Assembly: GCA_019347675.1 (NCBI GenBank)
Contig: JAHWKW010000017.1
Span: 1 to 64,000 of the forward strand
Direction of reading: 5' to 3'
DNA length: 64,000 nucleotides
DNA from: Actinomycetota bacterium
GTDB lineage: Bacteria > Actinomycetota > Nitriliruptoria > Nitriliruptorales > JAHWKO01
The notes below the pieces were generated by a model. That model was not told where the DNA came from. It searched no databases and was given only the letters and a program-made list of their open reading frames with translations. Positions 14,468 to 22,471 of the stretch are shown piece after piece. Position 1 is the first letter of the stretch. Every line of letters starts with the position of its first letter. Made by a program: the position numbers and the translations under genes.

Positions 14468-15877
14468 GTGCCACACGAACCGGCGCCTCAGCGCACGATG
14501 CCGGATCCGGCGGCGCTCCCCCGGCCGTGGATCGGCTCGTACCCGCCCGGTGTGCCGCCGCGATACCCCATCCCCGACGTTGCGGTGACACGACTGCTCG
14601 ACGACGCGGCACGGGACTTCCCCAACGTCACCGCGACGTGGTTCTGGGGCGCCACGCTCAGCTACGCCGAACTGCTCAGGCGCGCCGACCGCCTGGCGGC
14701 CGCGTTCCTCGCGCTCGACGTCACTCCCGGGTCACGCGTCGGCGTGGTTCTGCCCGACGTCCCCGCCCGGCCGATCGTGCTGTTCGCGACCTGGCGTGTC
14801 GGAGCGGTCGCCGTGCCCGTCGACGCCGACGCATCCGAGGCGGATCTTCACCACGATCTCGACTGCACCGGATGCGTCGCCGCGGTGTGCCTGTCGGCGG
14901 TGGTCCCACGTGTGAACGCTGTCCGTGGCCGTCTTCCGGCGCTGCGGCACGTCGTCGCGACGGGACTCGAGGACTGGTTGCCGTTCCCCCGGGACCGGCT
15001 GTTCCCGATGACCGGCCGGCGCAGCGGGCAGTACTACAGGCTCCGACCCGACGACGACGTCGAGGGGCTCACTGCGCTGGTGGAGCGGCACCGGCGGGTG
15101 GCGGGCCAGGTGGTCGTCGCTCCAGACGACCCGGCCGCCATCGTCCACGCGGAAGGGCCGGGACGCGCACACCGCGCCGTGATGCTCAGCCACCGCAACC
15201 TGCTCGCCAGCGCTCTCCAGGTCCGGCTGTGGATCCCTGATATCCAGTCCGGCCGGGAACGCATCGTCGTGGCCGGCACGGTCCCCGGGGCGGGCGGCGT
15301 CACGGTGGGGGCACTCACCGCCACGTTGACGGCCGCCACGCTGGTGTTGGCCCCTGCCGACGGTGAGCCGTTGCGCGCCACGGTGGAACGGACGCGGCCG
15401 ACCATCCTCGTCGGGTGCCCGGCCGCGTTCGGGCACCTGGCCCAGACCGGCGCACGTGGGCTTGACGCTGCCCGGGTGTGCCTGGTCCTCGGGGCGCTGA
15501 CGTCGGATCTGGTCGGCTGGTTGCGGGAGCACAGCGGGGCGCGGCTGCGAGCGGCGTACGGGCCGGGCAGGGGGCCCATGACCCACGCCAACCCCGTCTA
15601 CGGTCCTCCCGTCGGCGGCAGCATCGGCTTGCCGATGACCGAGACCGTGGCGGCGGTGGTCGACGCCGACGACCCGACCCGCGTCCTGCCGCCCGGTTCG
15701 CTCGGCGAGCTGATCGTGCACGGCCCGCAGATCCCTGGCGGTTACTGGCGCCAGCCCGGTCCCCTGGCCCACCGCCTTCACGACGGGTGGTTGCGCACGG
15801 GCGACCCGGCCACCATGGACAGCGACGGATGGTTCGTGGTGACCGACCAGCGGCGATGGGACAGGAGCGGGCAGTGA
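14468..15877 (+). CDS. Degenerate AMP-forming synthetase/ligase-like protein
   Basis: A 469-residue protein resembling the large N-terminal domain of acyl-CoA synthetases. The core is recognisable: DFPNVTATWFWGATLSYAEL near residue 50, VVLPDVPARPIVLFATWRVGAVAVPVD, HRAVMLSHRNLL, LGELIVHGPQIPGGYW and GWLRTGDPATMDSDGW. The P-loop that normally reads like Y-T-S-G-T-T-G-x-P-K-G is VHAEGPGRAHRAV, lacking the Ser/Thr/Gly run. The protein stops shortly after the A8 motif, so the mobile C-terminal domain with the catalytic Lys is missing. It is therefore probably not a normal ligase. It starts at GTG 14468 after GAGGAG. The stop overlaps the next gene by 4 bp. Confidence 0.75.
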   Translation: MPHEPAPQRTMPDPAALPRPWIGSYPPGVPPRYPIPDVAVTRLLDDAARDFPNVTATWFWGATLSYAELLRRADRLAAAFLALDVTPGSRVGVVLPDVPARPIVLFATWRVGAVAVPVDADASEADLHHDLDCTGCVAAVCLSAVVPRVNAVRGRLPALRHVVATGLEDWLPFPRDRLFPMTGRRSGQYYRLRPDDDVEGLTALVERHRRVAGQVVVAPDDPAAIVHAEGPGRAHRAVMLSHRNLLASALQVRLWIPDIQSGRERIVVAGTVPGAGGVTVGALTATLTAATLVLAPADGEPLRATVERTRPTILVGCPAAFGHLAQTGARGLDAARVCLVLGALTSDLVGWLREHSGARLRAAYGPGRGPMTHANPVYGPPVGGSIGLPMTETVAAVVDADDPTRVLPPGSLGELIVHGPQIPGGYWRQPGPLAHRLHDGWLRTGDPATMDSDGWFVVTDQRRWDRSGQ

Positions 15878-16476
15878 CGCCCCGGGTGGTGATCATCGAC
15901 AACTACGACTCGTTCACGTACAACCTCGCGCAGCTACTCGGGGAGCTTGCCGTCGACGTCGACGTCGTCCGCAACGACGCGTTTACGGTCGCCGACCTGG
16001 TGGCGGAGCTGCCGGACGGGGTGGTGATCAGTCCCGGGCCCGGGACCCCCGCCGACGCTGGGCTATCCGGCGACGTGGTCCGGGCCGTGGCCGGCACCCG
16101 CCCCGTCCTGGGCGTGTGCCTGGGGCATCAGTGCATCGGCGACGTCTACGGTGCCCGGGTCGTCCCCGCCCCGGACCTTGTGCACGGCAAGACCAGCCGG
16201 ATCTACCACCGCCGCGAGGGGGTGCTGGAGGGGCTGCCGGTTCCGTTCGAGGCGACCCGGTACCACTCGCTGATCGTGGAACGCGACTCGCTCCCGGCCG
16301 AGCTGAAGGTCACCGGCGAGACCTCCGACGGGCTGGTCATGGCGATCCGGCACCGCAACGTCGACGTGGAGGGTGTGCAGTTCCACCCGGAGTCGATCCT
16401 CACCGGCGTGGGAATGCAGCTGCTGGGCAACTTCGTCGCGCGGTGCCGGCAGGCAGCGACGAACGGCTCGGCGTAG
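15874..16476 (+). CDS. TrpG/PabA-type glutamine amidotransferase
   Basis: A 200-residue class I glutamine amidotransferase, the small subunit of anthranilate or aminodeoxychorismate synthase; it supplies ammonia from glutamine. It starts VVIIDNYDSFTYNLAQLLGEL; oxyanion motif SPGPGTP; nucleophile GVCLGHQCIG; His/Glu pair in VEGVQFHPES. Length and motifs are normal. The GTG at 15874 overlaps the preceding stop. In Actinobacteria a trpG-like gene commonly lies near pknB; here it is 14 kb away. No trpE or pabB partner lies in the window, so tryptophan versus folate use cannot be decided. Confidence 0.93.
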   Translation: MTPRVVIIDNYDSFTYNLAQLLGELAVDVDVVRNDAFTVADLVAELPDGVVISPGPGTPADAGLSGDVVRAVAGTRPVLGVCLGHQCIGDVYGARVVPAPDLVHGKTSRIYHRREGVLEGLPVPFEATRYHSLIVERDSLPAELKVTGETSDGLVMAIRHRNVDVEGVQFHPESILTGVGMQLLGNFVARCRQAATNGSA

Positions 16477-16527
16477 CAACCAGTCGGCAGTCCCTCCAGC
16501 CTGCGGCGAAGGAATGCGACGCTGCCT

Positions 16528-16620
16528 CAGCGCCGGCGGCGGAGGAACAGCGCCAGGCCCAGCGCGGCGATCGCTGCCAGGCCAGCCCACCGCCGGTGAC
16601 CGGGAGCGGCCGGGGCGAGT
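16528..16620 (-). pseudogene. Orphan LPxTG sorting-signal remnant (frameshifted)
   Basis: On the minus strand LPVTGGGLA is read in one frame, and GLAAIAALGLALFLRRRR followed by TGA in the next. Together they make a complete LPxTG cell-wall sorting signal (motif, hydrophobic span, Arg tail) split by a frameshift. No exported protein is open upstream, because the antiporter gene ends at 16668. It looks like the surviving tail of a lost sortase substrate. Confidence 0.45.
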
Positions 16621-16667
16621 CACGTCGACCCCGACGAGGAGCCAGCGTCGTCGACTGGGCGGGATGG

Positions 16668-18800
16668 TCAGCTGGGCTCAGCGGGGAAGACGACGACGGC
16701 CACCGGCGGATGGGCGTGCTCGAGCAGGTACTCGGTGCCGTGCCCAAGGAACGGTCGCCCGTCGTGTGACCGGACCTGTGCGCCGAGCACGATCAGGTCC
16801 ACGTCTCGTTCGTTGGCAGCCGCCAGGATCTCCTCGTAGGCCACCGGTCCCGCCCGTGCCTGCGCCGACGCTGCCCCGCCGAACCGTTCGGCCAGCGTCC
16901 GTGCGCGGCGCAGCTGATGCGCAGCCAGGCGCCGGGTTCCGCGGCGATCGATGCGGCTCACCACGTGCAGGGCGTCGACCGTCGCGTCGACGTTCGACGC
17001 CAGCACGTAGGCGATCTCCTCTGCTGCACGGCCGATCAGGGTCCCCGTCACCGGGACCAGGATGCGGGCGAGGTCGTCAGGGCCCCCGCCGGCCGATGGC
17101 CTCGGCGACGAGCGGCGGACGAGCAGGACCGGGATCCGGGTCCCGGCCAGCAGCTGTTGCAGCTCTCCGGACAGCTCGTGGGTGCCACGGAAGCCTTCGT
17201 TCAGGCCGACCGCGAGCAGGTCGTACCCGAGGCCGGCCTCCTCCAGGATGGCGGCCGCCGCGCCGTCGCGCGATACCACCCGTCGCGCGTCGACCGGACG
17301 CTCGCCGAAGCGGTCACGGACGGTGGCGGCGCGTGCCCGCCGGCGGGCCATCTCGGCCTCGTCCTCGTCGGGGTGGTCGACGGTGAAGACCGTGACGTGA
17401 GCGTCAGGTTGCAGCACCAGGTCGAGCATCCGGCCCGCCACCACGGAGTTGTCCCCACCGCGTGTCGGGAGCAACGCATGTCGGGCGTTGGCGATGATGC
17501 TGGCAGCAAGCAGCTCCTCCCGCTCCAGCCGCTCGGCCTCTTCCGGCGTGGCCTGCATGCGGCGCAGCACCGGGCGGAGCAGCGGCGGGGCCGCCATCGA
17601 GGTGACCATCGCCATCAGCACCACCGCTGTGTAGGAGCTCTCGTTGAGGACGGCGAGGCGCAGCCCGATGGCCGCCAGCACGATCTCCATCGCGCCACGG
17701 GCGTTCAACCCGATCCCTGCCGCCAGGCTCTCCATCGGTGACAGACGGCTGATGCGGCCGCCGACGTAGGAGCCTCCCAGCTTGGCGACAGCTGCCACGG
17801 CGAGGACCGCGACGGCCGCCGACGCGTTCCGCCACGACGCCAGCGTCCCAAGGTCGACGTACAGCCCGGCGGTGGCGAAGAAGATCGGGGCGAACGTGGT
17901 GGTACTCATGTGCTCGATCGCGTGCTGGACGTCGCGCGGCAGGAACCGGGACCGGCCGAGCACGACGCCGGCGACGAAGGCTCCGATCACCGCCTCCATC
18001 CCGATGGCATGGGTGATGGCGCCCGACACGAGGACGACCAGGATGGTGACCGTGAAGCTCCCGGCGAAGCCGTTACCACCCCGCCGGGCGCGCCGCAGCC
18101 CGGCGTCGACGACGCGCTGTCCCGCCGTCATCGCCAGCGCAACGAAGACGGTGATCCCGGTGATCGCCACGGCCAGTGGCCGCGGTTCGAACCCGCCGGT
18201 GTGGACCACGCCGATCAACACGCCCAGCAGTAGCCACCCGACCAGGTCGTTGACCATCCCGGCGGCGACCGTGATCTGGCCGAAGTTGCGGCGCATCAGC
18301 CGCATGTCCTGCAGGATCTTCGCGACCACCGGTAACGCCGAGATGCTCAGCGCGACCGCAATGAACATGGCGAAGATCGTCCGACCGGCGCCGTCCCCGA
18401 CGTACGTGTCGGGCATGACCAGGCCGAGGGCCAATCCCAACGCCAGCGGGACGATCAGGCTGCCCAGGGCCACTCCCGCTGATTGGCGTCCCAAGCGGCG
18501 CAGCAGCCGCAGGTCGGTCTCGAAGCCGGTGACCGCCAGCAGGAGCACGATCCCGAGCCACGCGATCGCCAGGACCAGTGCGCTCTCGATCTCCCCGCCC
18601 GGGAACAGGCGCTGCGCGAGACCTGGTGCGAGCCGTCCGAGGATCGACGGGCCGAGGACCAGGCCCGCGGCGAGCTCGCCGACCACCGGCGGCTGACCCA
18701 CCCGCTGGGCGAGCGCACCAAGACCCCGGGCGGTTGCCAGCAGGACGGCGAGCTGCACCCAGAACAGGAGCAGCTCGTGTTCGCCGACGGGCGTGAGCAC
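16668..18800 (-). CDS. CPA2-family cation:proton antiporter with UspA-like tail
   Basis: A 710-residue membrane protein. Residues about 1-410 form the transporter domain with some 12 helices (VGELAAGLVLGPSILG, SISALPVVAKIL, GMVNDLVGWLLL, GLNARGAMEIVLAAIGL); the N-D in the middle helix is the expected ion-binding position of the NhaS3/KefB-like group. Residues about 430-710 are two universal-stress-protein-like domains (VTVFTVDHPDE.., ARILVPVTGTLIGRAAEE.., VDLIVLGAQVRSHDGRPFLG), presumably cytoplasmic nucleotide sensors. The role is Na+ or K+/H+ exchange for pH or ion balance. The GTG at 18800 gives the first helix directly. Confidence 0.88.
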   Translation of the reverse strand: MLTPVGEHELLLFWVQLAVLLATARGLGALAQRVGQPPVVGELAAGLVLGPSILGRLAPGLAQRLFPGGEIESALVLAIAWLGIVLLLAVTGFETDLRLLRRLGRQSAGVALGSLIVPLALGLALGLVMPDTYVGDGAGRTIFAMFIAVALSISALPVVAKILQDMRLMRRNFGQITVAAGMVNDLVGWLLLGVLIGVVHTGGFEPRPLAVAITGITVFVALAMTAGQRVVDAGLRRARRGGNGFAGSFTVTILVVLVSGAITHAIGMEAVIGAFVAGVVLGRSRFLPRDVQHAIEHMSTTTFAPIFFATAGLYVDLGTLASWRNASAAVAVLAVAAVAKLGGSYVGGRISRLSPMESLAAGIGLNARGAMEIVLAAIGLRLAVLNESSYTAVVLMAMVTSMAAPPLLRPVLRRMQATPEEAERLEREELLAASIIANARHALLPTRGGDNSVVAGRMLDLVLQPDAHVTVFTVDHPDEDEAEMARRRARAATVRDRFGERPVDARRVVSRDGAAAAILEEAGLGYDLLAVGLNEGFRGTHELSGELQQLLAGTRIPVLLVRRSSPRPSAGGGPDDLARILVPVTGTLIGRAAEEIAYVLASNVDATVDALHVVSRIDRRGTRRLAAHQLRRARTLAERFGGAASAQARAGPVAYEEILAAANERDVDLIVLGAQVRSHDGRPFLGHGTEYLLEHAHPPVAVVVFPAEPS

Positions 18801-18907
18801 CGATCCCCTTCCCCGAGGGACTCAGGATCCGGGGATACCACACCGTACAGACGTTGCCCCACCGCCCGGCGCCGTGGTCGAAGTCCGCCTGTCCACCGAC
18901 GTCAGCG

Positions 18908-19912
18908 TCAGCGCTGCAGGGCCTGGATGGCGGAGGCGAGGTCGGCGACGGCGATCACCGTCAGGCCGGCGGGGGCGGCCCGGCGCGCCTCGTCAGCCTG
19001 GGCGGCGGGTGCGATGAATATCTCGGCATCGGAGAGGACCGCACCGCGGACCTTCTCCGCGATGCCGCCGATCGGTCCGACGCGACCGTCGATGGTGACC
19101 GTGCCGGTCCCGGCGATGATCCGGCCACGGGTCAGGTCGGTCTGGTCGAACAGCTCGAACACCGTCAGGGCGAGCATCACCCCAGCGGACGGCCCACCGA
19201 TCGCCGACCGGTCCTGGACCGCGATGCCCGCGGGGAAGTCGATGTTCTGGTTGACCGTGCGGACCAGGACCCCGATCCCCTGCTGATCGAGGCCAGGCAG
19301 GTGACCGACCGTGACGGTCACGGTGACCTCCTCGCCGTCGCGCAGGACCGTCAGCTGCAGGTCCTCGCCAGTTCCGGTTTGGGCCGTCCTGGTCGCCAGC
19401 TCGGCCGCCAACCGCACCGGCATGTCCCCGACGGCGACGACCACGTCACCGGGCTGCAGCGGGCCATCGGCAGGGCCACCGGGGACCACGCCGACCACCT
19501 CGGCGCCCTCTCCGTCGACGGTGACCTCGATACCCGCCGCACGCAGTCCGACCGCGGCCGCCACCCGGACGCTCTCTTCGAACAGCTGTCGCTGAGTCTC
19601 GAAGAACTCCTGCTCATCGATCCCGGGAGGGATGACCGCTTGCCGAGGTGTGACGTCCTGGTAGGGGTCGAGCATCGCCAGGAACGCCTCGACCGCCGTG
19701 GCTTGTCCGACCCCGACGGTGGTGAGCAGCAGCCGGCCGCTGATGTCGTCGACGGCCCCCTCGACCGCGATCGCTGGCCGACCGGCGTGCTCGTCGGGTG
19801 CCTGGTACACCGGGACCGCCGGGGTGGGCGCCAGGACGAACAGCGGGAGGGGAACCGTCCAAGCCGACGCCGCCAGCACCGCGATGGACAGCAGGAACAC
19901 CAGCTTGCGCAA
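18908..19912 (-). CDS. PDZ domain plus Lon-type (S16) protease domain, secreted or membrane-anchored
   Basis: A 334-residue YlbL-like protein. Residues 1-30 are a signal anchor (LVFLLSIAVLAASAWTVPLP). A PDZ domain spans about 130-210 (AGIEVTVDGEGAEVVGVVPG, LQPGDVVVAVGD). The C-terminal half is a Lon proteolytic domain with the catalytic Ser in GGPSAGVMLAL and the Lys in GGIAEKVRGA. Family members are extracytoplasmic peptidases without ATPase modules. Only 2 bases separate it from the upstream site-2 protease gene, suggesting joint function in membrane proteolysis. Confidence 0.88.
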   Translation of the reverse strand: MRKLVFLLSIAVLAASAWTVPLPLFVLAPTPAVPVYQAPDEHAGRPAIAVEGAVDDISGRLLLTTVGVGQATAVEAFLAMLDPYQDVTPRQAVIPPGIDEQEFFETQRQLFEESVRVAAAVGLRAAGIEVTVDGEGAEVVGVVPGGPADGPLQPGDVVVAVGDMPVRLAAELATRTAQTGTGEDLQLTVLRDGEEVTVTVTVGHLPGLDQQGIGVLVRTVNQNIDFPAGIAVQDRSAIGGPSAGVMLALTVFELFDQTDLTRGRIIAGTGTVTIDGRVGPIGGIAEKVRGAVLSDAEIFIAPAAQADEARRAAPAGLTVIAVADLASAIQALQR

Positions 19913-19914
19913 CG

Positions 19915-21135
19915 TCAGCTGCCCCAGCCGTCGGTCGTTGCCCGTGAGGGTGCCGGGGTGTCATCGGGAAGGTGACCACCACGGCCGGTGCCGCGCCGCT
20001 GACCCCGCCGGCCGCCGCTCGCTTCACGGGACGCGGCGGCCTCGACCCGGGCGGGCGTGAGAAGGCCGACCAGCCGTCCTTCCTCGTCGACCAGGGCGAG
20101 TACCCCTTCCTCGGCCAGCTCGTCGCGCAGTTCCCGCAGCGGTGTCCCCGGACGTGCGGCGGCGACCGCGTCCCGCGGCCGCATCACCTCCATCACGCTG
20201 GTGCGGTCACGTCGACGGGGTGGGATGGCTTCGAGGTCACGCCGGACCACCACCCCGATCGTCTCGCCCCGCGCGCTGACGGGCAGGACACGGACCCCGG
20301 GGTCGTCGACGCGTTGCATCGCCTCGGCGACGGTCTGCGTGCTGGCAACCGGCTGGGGGAGGGCCCCTGCGACGTCACCGGCCGGCCGGCCGGAGAGCCG
20401 CGAGCGCGCGTCCGCGTAGCGCACTTCGCTGCTCGCCGCCTGGAACAGGAACCAGCCGATCAGCGCCCACCACAGCATCCCGAGGTTGCCGGCACTTGCC
20501 AGCCCCCACAGCCCGATCACGACGAACATACCGCCGAGGAACTGGCCGCTCCGTGCGGCGAAACGGACGGCGCGGCCGCGGTCGCCGGTCACCGCCCACA
20601 CCGCCGACCGCAGGATACGCCCGCCGTCCAACGGGGCGCCCGGCAGCAGGTTGAACACGGCCAGCCCCAGGTTGATCCAAGCCAGGACGCCCGCCACGTC
20701 GGAGACCACGACCAGCCACCCGATCCCGGCGACGACGCCGCCGCCTGCTGCCGCCGAGATGACCCCCAGCATCGCGGCGATCACCAGGCTGACGTACGGG
20801 CCGATGGCTGACAGCGCGAACTCGTCGCGCGGGCGACGCACGTCGAAGCTCGTCTGGGTCACGCCGCCGAACAGGAACAGCGTGATGCTGTCGACCTGCA
20901 CCCCGCGGTGTCCGGCTTCCAGCGCGTGGCCGAGCTCGTGGGCGAGGACGGACCCGAAGAAGATCAGTGTGGCGACGACCGCCAGCCCGATCGCGACGGG
21001 GAGCGGATGTCCGTAGCGTGAGCCGAAGAGGAACCAGAAGTTGAACGCGACGAGTAGTGCGATGATGACCCACGACGGGTCCACGCGGACGTCGACCCCG
21101 CCGACGGACCCGATCGTGAAGGCGCGGGGGAACAC
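19915..21135 (-). CDS. Site-2 protease family metalloprotease with CBS domains
   Basis: A 406-residue intramembrane zinc protease. The zinc motif HELGH lies in GSVLAHELGHALEAG, and the third ligand is in LPGAPLDGGRILRS. About six transmembrane helices cover residues 15-220. The C-terminal region (about 240-370) has paired CBS-like sequences (TVAEAMQRVDDPGVRVLPV, SVMEVMRPRDAVAAARP) that may sense adenine nucleotides, as in SpoIVFB/Rv-type proteins. The start is GTG 21135, giving VFPRAFTIGSVGGVDVRVDP, the family N-terminus; earlier in-frame codons are not family-like. It is upstream of and nearly abutting the PDZ-Lon gene. Confidence 0.9.
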   Translation of the reverse strand: MFPRAFTIGSVGGVDVRVDPSWVIIALLVAFNFWFLFGSRYGHPLPVAIGLAVVATLIFFGSVLAHELGHALEAGHRGVQVDSITLFLFGGVTQTSFDVRRPRDEFALSAIGPYVSLVIAAMLGVISAAAGGGVVAGIGWLVVVSDVAGVLAWINLGLAVFNLLPGAPLDGGRILRSAVWAVTGDRGRAVRFAARSGQFLGGMFVVIGLWGLASAGNLGMLWWALIGWFLFQAASSEVRYADARSRLSGRPAGDVAGALPQPVASTQTVAEAMQRVDDPGVRVLPVSARGETIGVVVRRDLEAIPPRRRDRTSVMEVMRPRDAVAAARPGTPLRELRDELAEEGVLALVDEEGRLVGLLTPARVEAAASREASGGRRGQRRGTGRGGHLPDDTPAPSRATTDGWGS

Positions 21136-21229
21136 GGGGCGGACGCTACCAGCGAGCCCGGGTGGGCCGGCCGGGCTCCCCGTCCGAACGCTGTCGTGGC
21201 GGTTGCAAGCCGCAGTTATGGTGGCGCGC

Positions 21230-22399
21230 ATGAGCCTGCTTGACACGATCCTTGAGCTGCTCGACCTTCGCGATGACGTGGGACTGCTCTCCGTCTACGT
21301 CGGGATCACCCCCGAACGGGCCGCGGAACCCAAGCCGGGGTGGCCGATCGCGATCCGCAACCAGCTGCGCGATCTCAGGCAGCGGGTCCGCGACGAAGGA
21401 CCACACCAACGCTTTGTGGCGGTCAACGAGCGGATCGACGCGTTGAACGGCGAACTGACCCGGCTGTTGGACGCGTCGCGCCACGGGCGTGGTCGAGCGT
21501 TGTTCGCGACCGTCACCCGCGACCGGGTCGAGACGCTGTCGATGCAGATCCCGTTCCGCGAACGGGTGATCCTCGACCGCACCGCCTACGTCCGACCGCT
21601 GATCACGGCGCTCGACGAGGGCCGCGCGGCGGGGATCGCGGTGGTGCACCGGCGGGGGACGCGGCTCCTGGAGTGGAACCTCGGAGAGTGCCAGGAGCTG
21701 ACCAGCGAGGAGTTCACCATCGGTGGGCGCCTGTGGCGGAAGAAGTCCGGACCCGCCCCCGCGCAGCCGCTCGACGCCCGCCCCGGCGGGCAGAGACGCG
21801 ACGAGTTCGAGGAGCGCGTCCACGAGAACCTGCTGCGGTTCGTCCGCGAACGCGCGCGAGACGTCGCCGACGAAGCCAACAGCCGCGGGTGGGACCGGCT
21901 GATCCTCGCCGGCGATCCGCGGCTGACCAAGCCGTTCGCGGAGGAACTGCACCCCGCCGGCGGCGAGCAGCTGGAGGTCACCGACCTGTCCTGGGAGGAC
22001 GAGGCCCCCAACGTCATCGCCGAGCAGGCGTGGGACATCTTCCGCACGTTGCGCACCGCCCGGGCACGGCGGCTGGTGGAGGACGCCAGAGACCGGACGC
22101 TGTCGGGCGGTGCCGGGGCGCTGGGCCTCCGCGACGTGTTGGACTCCCTCAACGAGGGCCGCGTCGACGTCCTGCTCGTCGACGCCGACGCGTCCTTCCG
22201 CGGGTACCGCACCGACGACGGCCTGCTGTACGCCGACGCGACGCACCCGGCAGCACGCGACGGCGTCCAAGAACCCCTCCTCGTGGAACGGATGATCGAG
22301 CGTGCGCTCGACACCAGCGCGAACGCTGTCCCGGTGGAGGCCGAAGCCGCTGAGCTGCTGCGTGACCACGACGGCGTCGCAGCCGTGCTGCGCTGGTGA
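21230..22399 (+). CDS. baeRF-type (eRF1/Vms1-like) protein
   Basis: A 389-residue cytoplasmic protein resembling bacterial relatives of archaeal/eukaryotic release factor eRF1. Residues 1-120 are an N-terminal domain (LLSVYVGITPERA, IRNQLRDLRQRV). The middle (about 125-260) fits the VLRF/Vms1-like domain (AGIAVVHRRGTRLLEWNLGE, WRKKSGPAPAQ, RDEFEERVHENLLRFV). The C-terminus resembles the L7Ae-like third domain (LVEDARDRTLSGGAGALGLRDVLDSLNEGRVDVLLVD). Relatives are thought to act at stalled ribosomes or on peptidyl-tRNA. ATG 21230 is preferred; ATG 21218 is in frame. The gene is divergent from the site-2 protease gene. Confidence 0.7.
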   Translation: MSLLDTILELLDLRDDVGLLSVYVGITPERAAEPKPGWPIAIRNQLRDLRQRVRDEGPHQRFVAVNERIDALNGELTRLLDASRHGRGRALFATVTRDRVETLSMQIPFRERVILDRTAYVRPLITALDEGRAAGIAVVHRRGTRLLEWNLGECQELTSEEFTIGGRLWRKKSGPAPAQPLDARPGGQRRDEFEERVHENLLRFVRERARDVADEANSRGWDRLILAGDPRLTKPFAEELHPAGGEQLEVTDLSWEDEAPNVIAEQAWDIFRTLRTARARRLVEDARDRTLSGGAGALGLRDVLDSLNEGRVDVLLVDADASFRGYRTDDGLLYADATHPAARDGVQEPLLVERMIERALDTSANAVPVEAEAAELLRDHDGVAAVLRW

Positions 22400-22417
22400 T
22401 GCACGCGCGGACATGAA

Positions 22418-22453
22418 CGGACGGGCCGCACCCTCCAAGGTGCGGCCCGTCCG
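22418..22453. terminator. Bidirectional intrinsic terminator, 15-bp perfect stem
   Basis: CGGACGGGCCGCACC (22418-22432) pairs perfectly with GGTGCGGCCCGTCCG (22439-22453), loop CTCCAA. It lies exactly between the convergent baeRF and LPxTG genes. Confidence 0.85.
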
Positions 22454-22471
22454 TCTGGGTGAGTCAGGCGG

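Noticed and set aside
18854-19975. 373-codon plus-strand frame
   Set aside because: Antisense to the PDZ-Lon gene; Asp/His/Arg-rich shadow without family features.
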